Assembly (NCBI RefSeq): GCF_034674885.1 | Contig: NZ_JAUCDS010000038.1 | Coordinates: 1 to 20,612 of the forward strand | DNA length: 20,612 bases | Direction of reading: 5' to 3' | Source: Castellaniella sp034674885 | Lineage (GTDB): Bacteria; Pseudomonadota; Gammaproteobacteria; Burkholderiales; Burkholderiaceae_B | Shown: in pieces, positions 1 through 7,112 of the stretch | Layout: each line of letters starts with the position of its first letter | Position numbering within the stretch: the first letter of the stretch is position 1 | The notes under the pieces: generated by a model | What the model saw: the letters and a program-made list of their open reading frames with translations, nothing else | Databases searched by the model: none | Told to the model about the DNA's origin: nothing | Translations under genes and position numbers: made by a program

Positions 1-527
1 GTCACCATCTCGGCCTCACACAGCCAGTGGCGTTCGATGGCATCCGGGCTCACCTCTGGTACGTTCCCGATCGTGACGGCCAGGGCACACACTCTTTCGA
101 GCACCAGGTGCTCGCCGCCTTGCATGGTCGTGATTCGCAGGTCGATCACTGCGGTGTGGAACTCCGCTTGCAGTGTCCGCAAACAGTCGATCAGGTGGGC
201 ACGTGGGAAGTAGGCATCGATCGCGACTGAAACCTGTGGCGCCCCGGCCCTGGCGATCGAGCTGGCACGGTTCTTCATCTCTTCCGTGCGTGAGATCACC
301 GCCCGCGCGTCCGGCAAGAGGCTGTGCCCCGCCGCAGTGAGCTGCGCCTTTCTCGTGTTTCGCTCGAACAACTCGACATCAAATGCGCTTTCCAGCGCCT
401 TGATCGCATGGCTGATGGCTGACTGTGCGCGCCTGAGTTTCTGCGCTGCACCCGAAAAGCTTCCTTGATCGCATACCGCGACGAACGCACGCAGTTGGTT
501 GATGGTGACGTTATCGAGCATTGACAT
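1..527 (-). CDS. LysR-family transcriptional regulator, 3' part missing
   Basis: The visible 175 codons encode the N-terminal half of a LysR-type DNA-binding regulator; the frame stays open to the window edge, so the C-terminal effector domain is incomplete. Residues about 10-60 form the winged helix-turn-helix, with the typical LRAFVAV start, SFSGAAQKL and the QSAISHAIKALE recognition region, followed by VELFERNTRKAQLTAAG. From about residue 95 the substrate-binding domain begins (PQVSVAIDAYFP). The start at 527 is chosen because it is the first ATG in frame; a second ATG at 521 (Met3) is equally possible, and neither has a good ribosome-binding site. It is divergent from the oxidoreductase at 700, the usual arrangement for a LysR regulator and its target. 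The inducer cannot be told from the sequence. Codon use is less GC-biased than in the bkd and purL genes. Confidence 0.93.
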   Translation of the reverse strand, partial: MSMLDNVTINQLRAFVAVCDQGSFSGAAQKLRRAQSAISHAIKALESAFDVELFERNTRKAQLTAAGHSLLPDARAVISRTEEMKNRASSIARAGAPQVSVAIDAYFPRAHLIDCLRTLQAEFHTAVIDLRITTMQGGEHLVLERVCALAVTIGNVPEVSPDAIERHWLCEAEMV

Positions 528-540
528 CTAAATAATAGAT
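526..540. promoter_or_regulatory. candidate LysR-box operator
   Basis: ATCTAAATAATAGAT is a perfect 5-bp inverted repeat (ATCTA-N5-TAGAT) that fits both the general LysR box T-N11-A and the tighter ATC-N9-GAT form. It lies in the AT-rich divergent intergenic region and touches the first ATG of the LysR gene (525-527). Binding here could give autorepression and activation of the oxidoreductase at 700. The match is seen directly; the regulatory role is inferred. Confidence 0.5.
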
Positions 541-655
541 TGAATTAAGCGATTTTTCGTCAATTTTACTGATGAGTCAAGGAAGCTAGACTGATTTCCA
601 GTTCCAACTTGCTTGCATCGCAGGACAGCAGCTAGCAGCTTTATGACCGCCAGAG

Positions 656-677
656 AGGCCGCCGTCGGCGGCGGCCT
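656..677 (+). promoter_or_regulatory. GC-rich hairpin in the leader of the 700 gene
   Basis: AGGCCGCCG and CGGCGGCCT form a perfect 9-bp stem with a 4-base loop (TCGG). It lies about 12 bases upstream of the AAGGAG ribosome-binding site (689-694) of the oxidoreductase and is not followed by a T-run. Just upstream, at 627-640, is a tandem duplication of the 7-mer AGCAGCT. The stem could stabilise the mRNA or affect translation; no function is established. Confidence 0.4.
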
Positions 678-699
678 GGCACAAATCCAAGGAGAACAT

Positions 700-1311
700 A
701 TGAGCTATGCAATTATCGGCTTCGGCCAGATCGGCCAGGCTTTGGCCAAGGCGTTTGCCCGAAGCGGCATCGCAGTATCCGTTGCAACCACTCGCGACCC
801 GGAAAGCTTTGCATCCGCTGCGGCTGCGATCGGACCCGACGTCATTCCCACAACACTGGCAGAAGCGGTCAAGGCGGACATCGTCTTTTTGGCTGTCCGT
901 TACGAGTCGCACGGGGATGTCGCGAAAGCGCTGCCGACCTGGAAGGGAAAAATCATCATTGACGTGACCAATACCTACGGCGTGTCCCCCGAGGAACTGG
1001 GAGGGCTTCCGTCGTCCAAGCTTGTCGCGCAGGCTTTCACCGGAGGGAGATTGGTCAAGGGCTTCAACCATTTGGCTGCTGCCGTCCTTGGCCAAGATCC
1101 GGCCGTACAGGGTGGCAGAAGAGTCGTGTTCCTGACGAGCGACGATGAGAGCGCAGCAGCGTCCGTGGCGGCCCTCGCCGAGCGGCTCGGTTTTTCACCG
1201 GTCAATCTTGGGAAGCTCGCAGAAGGTGGTGCGCTTGTGCACTCGCGGAACAAAATCTGGGGGCCGCTGATCTTCCAGGACCTGTTCAAGAAGGCGCCGG
1301 CAGTGATCTGA
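700..1311 (+). CDS. NAD(P)-binding oxidoreductase, F420-dependent NADP oxidoreductase-like
   Basis: A 203-residue protein with an N-terminal Rossmann fold: residues 1-20 carry the dinucleotide motif GFGQIGQALAKAF (GxGxxG) after a short beta strand. It resembles the family named for NADPH-F420 reductases, also called NAD(P)-binding or dinucleotide-binding proteins (Pfam F420_oxidored type). DIVFLAVRYE, IIDVTNTYG and LVKGFNHLAA match the pattern of that fold. Burkholderiales are not generally F420 producers, so a true F420 role is doubtful; many bacterial members have unknown substrates. The start at 700 is preferred over an upstream in-frame ATG at 613 because it has AAGGAG at 5 bases spacing and starts directly with the beta strand. 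It is divergent from the LysR gene, its likely regulator. The protein appears complete. Confidence 0.85.
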   Translation: MSYAIIGFGQIGQALAKAFARSGIAVSVATTRDPESFASAAAAIGPDVIPTTLAEAVKADIVFLAVRYESHGDVAKALPTWKGKIIIDVTNTYGVSPEELGGLPSSKLVAQAFTGGRLVKGFNHLAAAVLGQDPAVQGGRRVVFLTSDDESAAASVAALAERLGFSPVNLGKLAEGGALVHSRNKIWGPLIFQDLFKKAPAVI

Positions 1312-1418
1312 GACCATTGCGGCGGGATCATTGTCAGACTACACAGGATGGGTACGCTGCTGCGTCGACGCTGGAACCGCTACGGCCATCTTGGCATGGG
1401 CCGTGCCCGTCGCGGGGG

Positions 1419-1640
1419 TCAGGCGCAGCAACCGCCCTGTTTCCCGTGCTCTTGCACCGGCGGGCACGGCACTGATCCGTAGGAGCAATAGACGCAGCAA
1501 TCCCCGGGCTTGGGTCTCAGCACGACGTGGCAGTGTTCGCATTCATAGAACCATTGGCAGGCGTCCGTCGGCATGATTTCTGCTTTGGCGTGGCCGCATT
1601 CTGGGCAGGTCAGTATGGATTCCAGGATCGCGGCGTTCAT
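1419..1640 (-). CDS. GDCCVxC-domain small cysteine-rich protein
   Basis: A 73-residue protein with 11 cysteines. In order: TCPECG (C12, C15), C28, ECEHC (C34, C37), the hallmark GDCCVYC (C48, C49, C52), C59 in SVPCPPVQ, and a terminal GGCCA (C71, C72). The pairs C12/C15 and C34/C37 look like a zinc-ribbon, while GDCCVxC names a small family that includes selenoprotein members in other bacteria; here all these positions are ordinary cysteine. In my recollection relatives often lie near mercury, copper or other metal-handling genes, but no such gene is present here. The start at 1640 has GGAAG upstream (GGAAGACAACATG); upstream extension in the same frame reads as unstructured sequence. It stands alone, convergent with the oxidoreductase gene. 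Function unknown: metal or thiol chemistry is a reasonable inference. Confidence 0.85.
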   Translation of the reverse strand: MNAAILESILTCPECGHAKAEIMPTDACQWFYECEHCHVVLRPKPGDCCVYCSYGSVPCPPVQEHGKQGGCCA

Positions 1641-1946
1641 GTTGTCTTCCACGGATATCGGCGGGCGGTGTGCCTCTGCCTCCAGGTTTGACGCAGGTGT
1701 CGACTGGGGGCTGGGCGTGTTGGGGCATGGTTGTGGCAAGCCGGGGTAAATGCCCAGTCGCGCGACACCGGCCCGTCGATGTACAGTGTACTGGAGTCGT
1801 CCCGTCGTGATTGGCACGGACGGCGCCCGTAATTGTTTACGCGATCTTGCGCAGGATGGCGGGATCGGCGATGATGCGGCAGCCGTCCACAAGACGACTA
1901 TTGCCCGTCAACGGGCCATTGGCAAATCCAAAAGATTTCTGCGACC
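1641..1946. other. 306-bp intergenic region upstream of the bkd operon
   Basis: No convincing gene was found on either strand between the GDCCVxC gene and bkdA1. It must contain the promoters of both divergent units, but no clear -35/-10 pair was recognised. The one notable element is the near-palindrome GTACAGTGTAC at 1781-1791 (TACA-G-TGTA core), which could be a regulator site. A minus-strand frame ending at TAA (1837-1839) reads DGCRIIADPAILRKIA, but it lacks a plausible start and runs antisense to bkdA1, so it is not called. Confidence 0.5.
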
Positions 1947-3179
1947 ATGACACAGACACCGTTGAAGTTCTATGTCCCCGAACCCTCGGGGCGTCCCGGC
2001 CAGGAGACCGATTTCTCCTATCTGCGGCTGCAGCCGGCAGGCGCCGCCCGCAAACCTCCCGTCGATACCATCCCCTACGACACGCGCGACCTGGCCCTGG
2101 GCCTGATCCGGGTACTGGACGACGATGGCCATGCCGTCGGCCCCTGGGCCGAGAACCTGCCCGACGATGCCGTCCTGCGCCGGGGCATGCAGGCCATGAT
2201 CAAGACGCGCATCTTCGATGCCCGCATGGTCATCGCCCAGCGCCAGAAAAAGACCTCGTTCTACATGCAATGCCTGGGCGAGGAAGCCATTGCCATTGGC
2301 CAATCGCTGGCGCTGCAGCAGGGCGACATGCACTTCCCGTCCTATCGACAGCAGGGGCTGCTGATTGCCCAGGACTACCCGCTGTTCGACATGATGTGCC
2401 AGATCTTCTCGAACGACAAAGACCCCCTGAAAGGCCGCCAGTTGCCGGTGCTGTATTCCGTGCCGGAAATGGGCTTCTTCACCTTGTCGGGCAACCTGGG
2501 CACGCAGATGCCGCAGGCGGTGGGCTGGGCCATGGCATCCGCCATCAAGGGCGACACCCGGATCGCCTGCGGCTGGATCGGCGACGGCGCCACCGCCGAA
2601 TCCGACTACCAGACGGCGCTGTTGTTTGCCAATGTCTATCGCGCGCCGGTGATCCTGAACGTCATCAACAACCAGTGGGCCATTTCGACCTTCCAGTCGG
2701 TGGCGGGCGGCGAGGGCATCACCCTGGCGGCGCGCGGCATCGGCTCCAATGTGGCGTCGCTACGAGTCGACGGCAACGATTTCCTGGCGGTCTATGCGGT
2801 ATCGCGCTGGGCGGCCGAGCGCGCCCGCAGCAACTGCGGCCCCACGCTGATCGAATGGGTCAGCTATCGGGCAGGGCCGCATTCCACGTCCGACGATCCG
2901 TCCAAATACCGGCCGGCCGACGACTGGTCGCGCTTCCCCCTGGGCGATCCCATTCCGCGCCTGAAGCAATACATGATCGGGCGCGGAATCTGGTCCGAAC
3001 AGGAACACCAGGACACGCAAAAGGCCTGCGAGACCGAGATCGTCGCCGCCCAGAAAAAGGCGGAAGCACACGGCACGCTGGCCACAGGACGCACGTCCAG
3101 CGTGGCCACCATGTTCGAAGACGTCTACAAGGACATGCCGGAACACCTGCGCCGGCAGCGCCAGGAACTGGGGGTGTGA
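1947..3179 (+). CDS. bkdA1: branched-chain 2-oxoacid dehydrogenase E1 alpha subunit
   Basis: The protein (410 residues) is the alpha subunit of the thiamine-diphosphate-dependent E1 component, which decarboxylates the 2-oxoacids of valine, leucine and isoleucine and passes the acyl group to lipoyl-E2 in the cytoplasm. The ThDP motif is clear: G212-D213-G214 followed about 27 residues later by N241-N242 (NNQWAIST). FPSYRQQG and the loop YRAGPHSTSDDPSKY, the region phosphorylated in mitochondrial homologues, are typical of branched-chain rather than pyruvate E1-alpha. Its length is in the range of Pseudomonas BkdA1. The start at 1947 has only a weak ribosome-binding site but begins with the expected N-terminus (TPLKFYVPEP). 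It is the first gene of bkdA1-bkdA2-bkdB-lpdV and lies 2 bases from bkdA2. No bkdR-type regulator is adjacent. Confidence 0.96.
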   Translation: MTQTPLKFYVPEPSGRPGQETDFSYLRLQPAGAARKPPVDTIPYDTRDLALGLIRVLDDDGHAVGPWAENLPDDAVLRRGMQAMIKTRIFDARMVIAQRQKKTSFYMQCLGEEAIAIGQSLALQQGDMHFPSYRQQGLLIAQDYPLFDMMCQIFSNDKDPLKGRQLPVLYSVPEMGFFTLSGNLGTQMPQAVGWAMASAIKGDTRIACGWIGDGATAESDYQTALLFANVYRAPVILNVINNQWAISTFQSVAGGEGITLAARGIGSNVASLRVDGNDFLAVYAVSRWAAERARSNCGPTLIEWVSYRAGPHSTSDDPSKYRPADDWSRFPLGDPIPRLKQYMIGRGIWSEQEHQDTQKACETEIVAAQKKAEAHGTLATGRTSSVATMFEDVYKDMPEHLRRQRQELGV

Positions 3180-3181
3180 CC

Positions 3182-4219
3182 ATGGCACAGGACAATCTGA
3201 AAACGCGCCCCATGACCATGATCCAGGCCTTGCGCTCGGCCATGGACATCATGCTGGACCGCGATGACAACGTCGTCATCTTTGGCGAGGACGTCGGCTA
3301 TTTCGGCGGTGTGTTCCGCTGCACCGAAGGCCTGCAGGCCAAGTACGGCCAGTCAAGGGTCTTTGATGCGCCGATTTCCGAAAGCGGCATTGTGGCGGCT
3401 GCCGTGGGCATGGGTGCCTACGGCCTGCGCCCGGTCGTGGAAATCCAGTTCGCCGACTATTTCTACCCGGCCGCCGACCAGATCTTCTCAGAGGCCGCAC
3501 GCCTGCGGTATCGCTCGGCGGGCGGCTACACCGCGCCGCTGACCATCCGCATGCCCTGCGGAGGCGGCATCTTCGGTGGCCAAACCCACAGCCAGAGCCC
3601 CGAAGCCCTGTTCACGCACGTCTCGGGCCTGCGCACGGTCATGCCGTCCAATCCCTACGATGCCAAGGGTCTGCTGATCAGCTCCATCGAGAACGACGAC
3701 CCCGTCATCTTCCTGGAACCCAAGCGCCTGTACAACGGTCCGTTCGACGGCCATCACGACCAACCGGTCGTGCCCTGGTCCAAACACCCGCTGGGCAACG
3801 TCCCCGAAGGCTATTACAACGTACCGCTGGACAAGGCCGCGCTCTATCGCGAAGGCCGCGATCTGACCGTGCTGACCTACGGCACCATGGTCTACGTGGC
3901 CGAAGTCGCCGCGAAGGATGCCGGCATCGAGGCCGACATCATCGACCTGCGCAGCCTGTGGCCGCTGGACCTGGATACCATCCTGACCTCGGTGCGCAAG
4001 ACCGGTCGCTGCGTGGTGCTGCACGAGGCCACCCGCACCAGCGGCTTCGGCGCCGAACTATGCGCCCTGGTCCAGGAACATTGTTTCTATCATCTCGAAG
4101 CCCCGATCGAACGCATCACGGGGTGGGATACGCCGTATCCGCATTCCCATGAATGGGCGTATTTCCCCGGCCCCAAACGGGTGGCCGAGGCATTCAAACG
4201 TGCGTTCCGGGAGGCATAA
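3182..4219 (+). CDS. bkdA2: branched-chain 2-oxoacid dehydrogenase E1 beta subunit
   Basis: The protein (345 residues) is the beta subunit of the E1 heterotetramer. It shows the transketolase-like pyrimidine-binding domain (FGEDVGYFGGVFRCTEGL, residues about 38-55; ISESGIVAAAVGMGAYG with the ThDP-activating glutamate; EIQFADYFYPAADQI) followed by the C-terminal transketolase domain (LTVLTYGTMVY, DLRSLWPLD, LHEATRTSGFGAE). FADYFYPA and PHSHEWAYFP are characteristic of the branched-chain enzyme. The ATG at 3182 is 2 bases after the bkdA1 stop and is chosen because the same frame is open far upstream, out of frame with bkdA1, giving a meaningless 457-residue extension. The stop codon overlaps the bkdB start by one base (TAATG), so translation of the two is probably coupled. 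Confidence 0.96.
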   Translation: MAQDNLKTRPMTMIQALRSAMDIMLDRDDNVVIFGEDVGYFGGVFRCTEGLQAKYGQSRVFDAPISESGIVAAAVGMGAYGLRPVVEIQFADYFYPAADQIFSEAARLRYRSAGGYTAPLTIRMPCGGGIFGGQTHSQSPEALFTHVSGLRTVMPSNPYDAKGLLISSIENDDPVIFLEPKRLYNGPFDGHHDQPVVPWSKHPLGNVPEGYYNVPLDKAALYREGRDLTVLTYGTMVYVAEVAAKDAGIEADIIDLRSLWPLDLDTILTSVRKTGRCVVLHEATRTSGFGAELCALVQEHCFYHLEAPIERITGWDTPYPHSHEWAYFPGPKRVAEAFKRAFREA

Positions 4220-5580
4220 TGGGTATCCACATCATCAAGATGCCTGACATCGGCGAAGGCATTGCGGAAGTCGAACTCGTCGAATGGCATGTGCAGCCAG
4301 GCGACGCGGTGGTCGAGGACCAGATCCTGGCCGACGTCATGACCGACAAGGCCACCGTGCAGGTGCCGTCGCCCGTGCACGGGCAGGTCGTCTCATTGGG
4401 CGGCCAGGTTGGTCAGGTCATGGCGGTGGGATCCGAACTGATCCGCCTGGAAGTCGAAGGCGAGGGCAACGAACATGCCTTCAAGACCCGCGCCGCCCCG
4501 GCCGAAGAACCGGCGGCTGCAGCGCGTGCCGAACCCGCTGCTGCAGTCATGGCTGCGGATGCCCCGTCGGCAGCCATGTCCACGCGGCCGGCGGCCCCTC
4601 GCGCAGAACATGCTGCGGCAGCCGAACCCCATGTGGAGCAGGCCGCTCCTGTCACGCAGGTGCCGCATGCGGCCACCCATGCGCCGGCGCGGCCCGAAGG
4701 CCAGCGACCGCTGGCCTCGCCCGCCGTGCGCCGCCGCGCCTGGGATCTGGGCGTCACCTTGCAGTACGTGCCGGGCAGCGGGCCGGCCGGTCGTATCACA
4801 CAAGGAGACCTGGATGCCTGGCTGGCCCGCGACCGCAACGACACTTCGCATCGCACCACCGGGTCCCTGTACCAGGCCCACGACGAGGAAACAGCCATCC
4901 CCGTCATCGGATTGCGCCGCAAGATCGCGCAGAAAATGCAGGAATCCAAGCGCCGTATCCCGCATTTCACCTACGTCGAGGAAATCGATGTCACCGAACT
5001 GGAATCCTTGCGCGGCAGGCTCAATGCCCGCTACAGCACGGAACGCGGCAAACTGACACTGCTGCCATTCCTGGCGCGGGCCATGGTGCTGGCCTTGCGG
5101 GAATTTCCGCAGATCAATGCGCGCTTCGACGATGATGCCGGTGTGGTGACCCAGTTCGGTGCCGTGCATCTGGGCGTGGCGGCGCAGACACCCTCGGGCC
5201 TGATGGTGCCGGTGGTTCATCATGCCGAGACCCTGGATCTCTGGTCCTGCGCGGCGGAAATCGCCCGCCTGGCCGAGGCCACCCGCCAGGGCAAGGCAGC
5301 GCGCGACGAACTGACGGGCTCGACCATCACCATCACCAGCTTGGGGCCGCTGGGCGGCATCGTGTCCACCCCTGTGATCAACCACCCTGAGGTCGCCATC
5401 GTGGGCGTCAACCGGGTGGTCGAACGTCCGGTCTTCCAGGAAGGCCGGGTCGTGGCGCGCAAGCTCATGAACCTGTCCTCGTCCTTTGATCATCGCGTGG
5501 TCGACGGCATGCACGCCGCCGAGTTCATCCAGTGCATCCGGCGCTATCTGGAATGCCCGGCGCTTCTGTTCGTGGAGTAA
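4219..5580 (+). CDS. bkdB: branched-chain 2-oxoacid dehydrogenase E2 (dihydrolipoyl acyltransferase)
   Basis: The protein (453 residues) forms the acyltransferase core of the complex: it takes the acyl group from E1 on its lipoyl arm and transfers it to CoA. Domains in order: one lipoyl domain at about 1-80 with the lipoylated lysine K44 in VMTDKATV; a long Ala/Pro-rich flexible linker, about 90-163; a peripheral-subunit-binding domain, about 166-202 (ASPAVRRRAWDLGV, GSGPAGRITQGDLDAWL); and the catalytic domain, about 225-453, ending with SFDHRVVDG, where H425 and D429 are the active-site residues. A single lipoyl domain is usual for BkdB. The ribosome-binding site GGGAGG lies inside the end of bkdA2, 5 bases from the ATG. 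Confidence 0.96.
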   Translation: MGIHIIKMPDIGEGIAEVELVEWHVQPGDAVVEDQILADVMTDKATVQVPSPVHGQVVSLGGQVGQVMAVGSELIRLEVEGEGNEHAFKTRAAPAEEPAAAARAEPAAAVMAADAPSAAMSTRPAAPRAEHAAAAEPHVEQAAPVTQVPHAATHAPARPEGQRPLASPAVRRRAWDLGVTLQYVPGSGPAGRITQGDLDAWLARDRNDTSHRTTGSLYQAHDEETAIPVIGLRRKIAQKMQESKRRIPHFTYVEEIDVTELESLRGRLNARYSTERGKLTLLPFLARAMVLALREFPQINARFDDDAGVVTQFGAVHLGVAAQTPSGLMVPVVHHAETLDLWSCAAEIARLAEATRQGKAARDELTGSTITITSLGPLGGIVSTPVINHPEVAIVGVNRVVERPVFQEGRVVARKLMNLSSSFDHRVVDGMHAAEFIQCIRRYLECPALLFVE

Positions 5581-5582
5581 GC

Positions 5583-6995
5583 ATGTCCAATCCGATCAAT
5601 ACCACTTTGCTGATCATCGGCGGCGGCCCTGGCGGTTATGTAGCCGCCATCCGGGCGGGCCAGTTGGGCATTCCCACCGTGCTGGTGGAAGGCGCCACCC
5701 TGGGTGGCACCTGCCTGAACATTGGCTGCATTCCGTCCAAGGCCCTGATTCACGTGGCGGAACAGTTCCATGCCCTGCAGGGCTATGCCGGGGATTCTCC
5801 CCTGGGCATCCGCGCCCAGGCGCCGGAATTGGACCTGGAGCGCAGCATCGCCTGGAAGGACGGCATCGTCAAGAAACTGACCACCGGCATCGGGGCCCTG
5901 CTGAAAAAGCACAAGGTCACGGTCGTCCAGGGCTGGGCGCGAATCGTCGACGGCAAGACCGTGGACGTGGACCCGGTGGCCAAGGGCAAGGCGGGCGCCC
6001 CCCAGCGCATCCGCTGCGAACACATGCTGCTGGCGACCGGGTCCGAACCCGCAGCCTTGCCCTTCATGCCCTTTGGCGGCCCGGTGATCTCCTCCACCGA
6101 GGCCCTGTCGCCCAAAAAACTGCCCAAATCCCTGGCCATCGTGGGCGCCGGCTACATCGGCCTGGAACTGGGCACGGTCTACCGCAAACTGGGCGTCAAG
6201 GTCGACGTCGTCGAAGCCCAGGATCGCGTCCTGCCCGCCTACGATGCCGACCTTGTCAAGCCCGTGCACAAGGCCTTGAAATCCCTGGGCATCGGCCTGC
6301 ACCTGCAGACCCAGGTCCTGGGCCTGGCGGAAGACGGCAAGGGCCTGCGCATCCAGCCGCCCAAGGCAGACGAACAGGTCCTGAGCGCCCAGCAGATTCT
6401 GGTGGCGGTGGGCCGCAAGCCCCGCAGCCGGGGCTTCGGCCTCAGTTCCCTGATGCTGGACATGGACGGCCTGGCGGTCCGCGTGGATGATCGCTGCCGC
6501 ACCTCCATGAACGGGGTGTGGGCCATTGGCGACCTGACCGGGGAACCCATGCTGGCCCATCGTGCCATGGCGCAGGGCGAGTGCGTTGCCGAACAGATCG
6601 CCGGCCATGTGCGCCGCTTCGTGCCGGCGGCCATCCCGGCGGTGTGCTTCACCGACCCGGAGGTCGTCACCGCCGGCCTGTCGCCGCAGCAGGCTGCGGC
6701 AGCCGGCATCGACGCCCTGGAAGGCGTGTTCCCCCTGGCGGCCAATGGCCGGGCCATGACGCTGGAATCCACGGACGGCTTCGTGCGGGTCGTGGCGCGG
6801 CGCGACAATCACCTGATCCTGGGATGGCAGGCGGTGGGGCGGGGCGTGTCTGAATTTGCAGCCGCCTTCGGCCAGTCCATCGAAATGGGTGCCTGCCTGG
6901 AAGACGTCGCGCACACTATCCATGCGCATCCCACGCAGGGCGAGGCCATCCAGGAAGCCGCCCTGCGAGCCTTGGGGCAGGCGCTGCACATATAG
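5583..6995 (+). CDS. lpdV: dihydrolipoamide dehydrogenase (E3) of the branched-chain complex
   Basis: The protein (470 residues) is an FAD-dependent pyridine nucleotide-disulfide oxidoreductase that reoxidises the E2 lipoyl groups with NAD+. Seen in order: FAD motif GGGPGG at 13-18; redox-active disulfide C44/C49 in GGTCLNIGCIPSK; NAD-binding GAGYIG at 188-193; second FAD contact NGVWAIGDLTGEPMLAHRA; and the dimer-interface catalytic pair H449/E454 in HAHPTQGE. As the last gene of the bkd operon it is most likely the dedicated E3 (LpdV type) rather than the general Lpd of pyruvate dehydrogenase. The ATG is 2 bases after the bkdB stop, with GGAG 5 bases upstream. The gene is complete and is followed by a strong hairpin. 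Confidence 0.95.
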   Translation: MSNPINTTLLIIGGGPGGYVAAIRAGQLGIPTVLVEGATLGGTCLNIGCIPSKALIHVAEQFHALQGYAGDSPLGIRAQAPELDLERSIAWKDGIVKKLTTGIGALLKKHKVTVVQGWARIVDGKTVDVDPVAKGKAGAPQRIRCEHMLLATGSEPAALPFMPFGGPVISSTEALSPKKLPKSLAIVGAGYIGLELGTVYRKLGVKVDVVEAQDRVLPAYDADLVKPVHKALKSLGIGLHLQTQVLGLAEDGKGLRIQPPKADEQVLSAQQILVAVGRKPRSRGFGLSSLMLDMDGLAVRVDDRCRTSMNGVWAIGDLTGEPMLAHRAMAQGECVAEQIAGHVRRFVPAAIPAVCFTDPEVVTAGLSPQQAAAAGIDALEGVFPLAANGRAMTLESTDGFVRVVARRDNHLILGWQAVGRGVSEFAAAFGQSIEMGACLEDVAHTIHAHPTQGEAIQEAALRALGQALHI

Positions 6996-7011
6996 CGGGC
7001 GGCGGGCATGG

Positions 7012-7038
7012 GTCCGCCTTCGACCGACGAGGGCGGAC
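7012..7038 (+). terminator. hairpin after the bkd operon
   Basis: GTCCGCCTTCG and CGAGGGCGGAC form an 11-bp stem with one G-U pair and a 5-base loop (ACCGA), 16 bases after the lpdV stop. There is no T-run, so it may be a Rho-assisted terminator or an mRNA 3'-end stabiliser. A second, smaller hairpin (CTGGC-AAGAC-GCCAG) follows at 7046-7060. Confidence 0.5.
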
Positions 7039-7072
7039 GATGCGCCTGGCAAGACGCCAGAGACGGGGCGAC

Positions 7073-7078
7073 TACAAT
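7073..7078 (+). promoter_or_regulatory. candidate -10 element for the alpha/beta hydrolase gene
   Basis: TACAAT matches the sigma-70 -10 consensus at 5 of 6 positions and lies 34 bases before the ATG at 7113. No good -35 is seen at the expected place (about 7050-7055, CAAGAC). Its position after the bkd hairpin supports a separate transcription unit starting here. Confidence 0.35.
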
Positions 7079-7112
7079 CGAAAGGTCGTCTTTCTCATCA
7101 AAGGCTGTGTCC

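Noticed and set aside
1781..1791. A MerR-type operator for the GDCCVxC gene
   Set aside because: The near-palindrome is not placed in a 19-base spacer between recognisable -35 and -10 elements, and no MerR-like gene is present.
1837..1950. Minus-strand frame ending in DGCRIIADPAILRKIA, possibly the tail of a broken gene before bkdA1
   Set aside because: The ending looks protein-like, but the frame has no plausible start and continues only as antisense of bkdA1; too short to support a pseudogene.
1811..3181. An open frame running from 1811 into bkdA2 that would make a fused protein of about 800 residues
   Set aside because: The first 457 codons are a shadow of bkdA1 in another frame, rich in Arg/Pro/Gly with no domain; the true bkdA2 start is at 3182.
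5544..7052. A 502-codon minus-strand frame opposite lpdV
   Set aside because: Shadow of lpdV caused by GC-rich third positions, with low-complexity composition.
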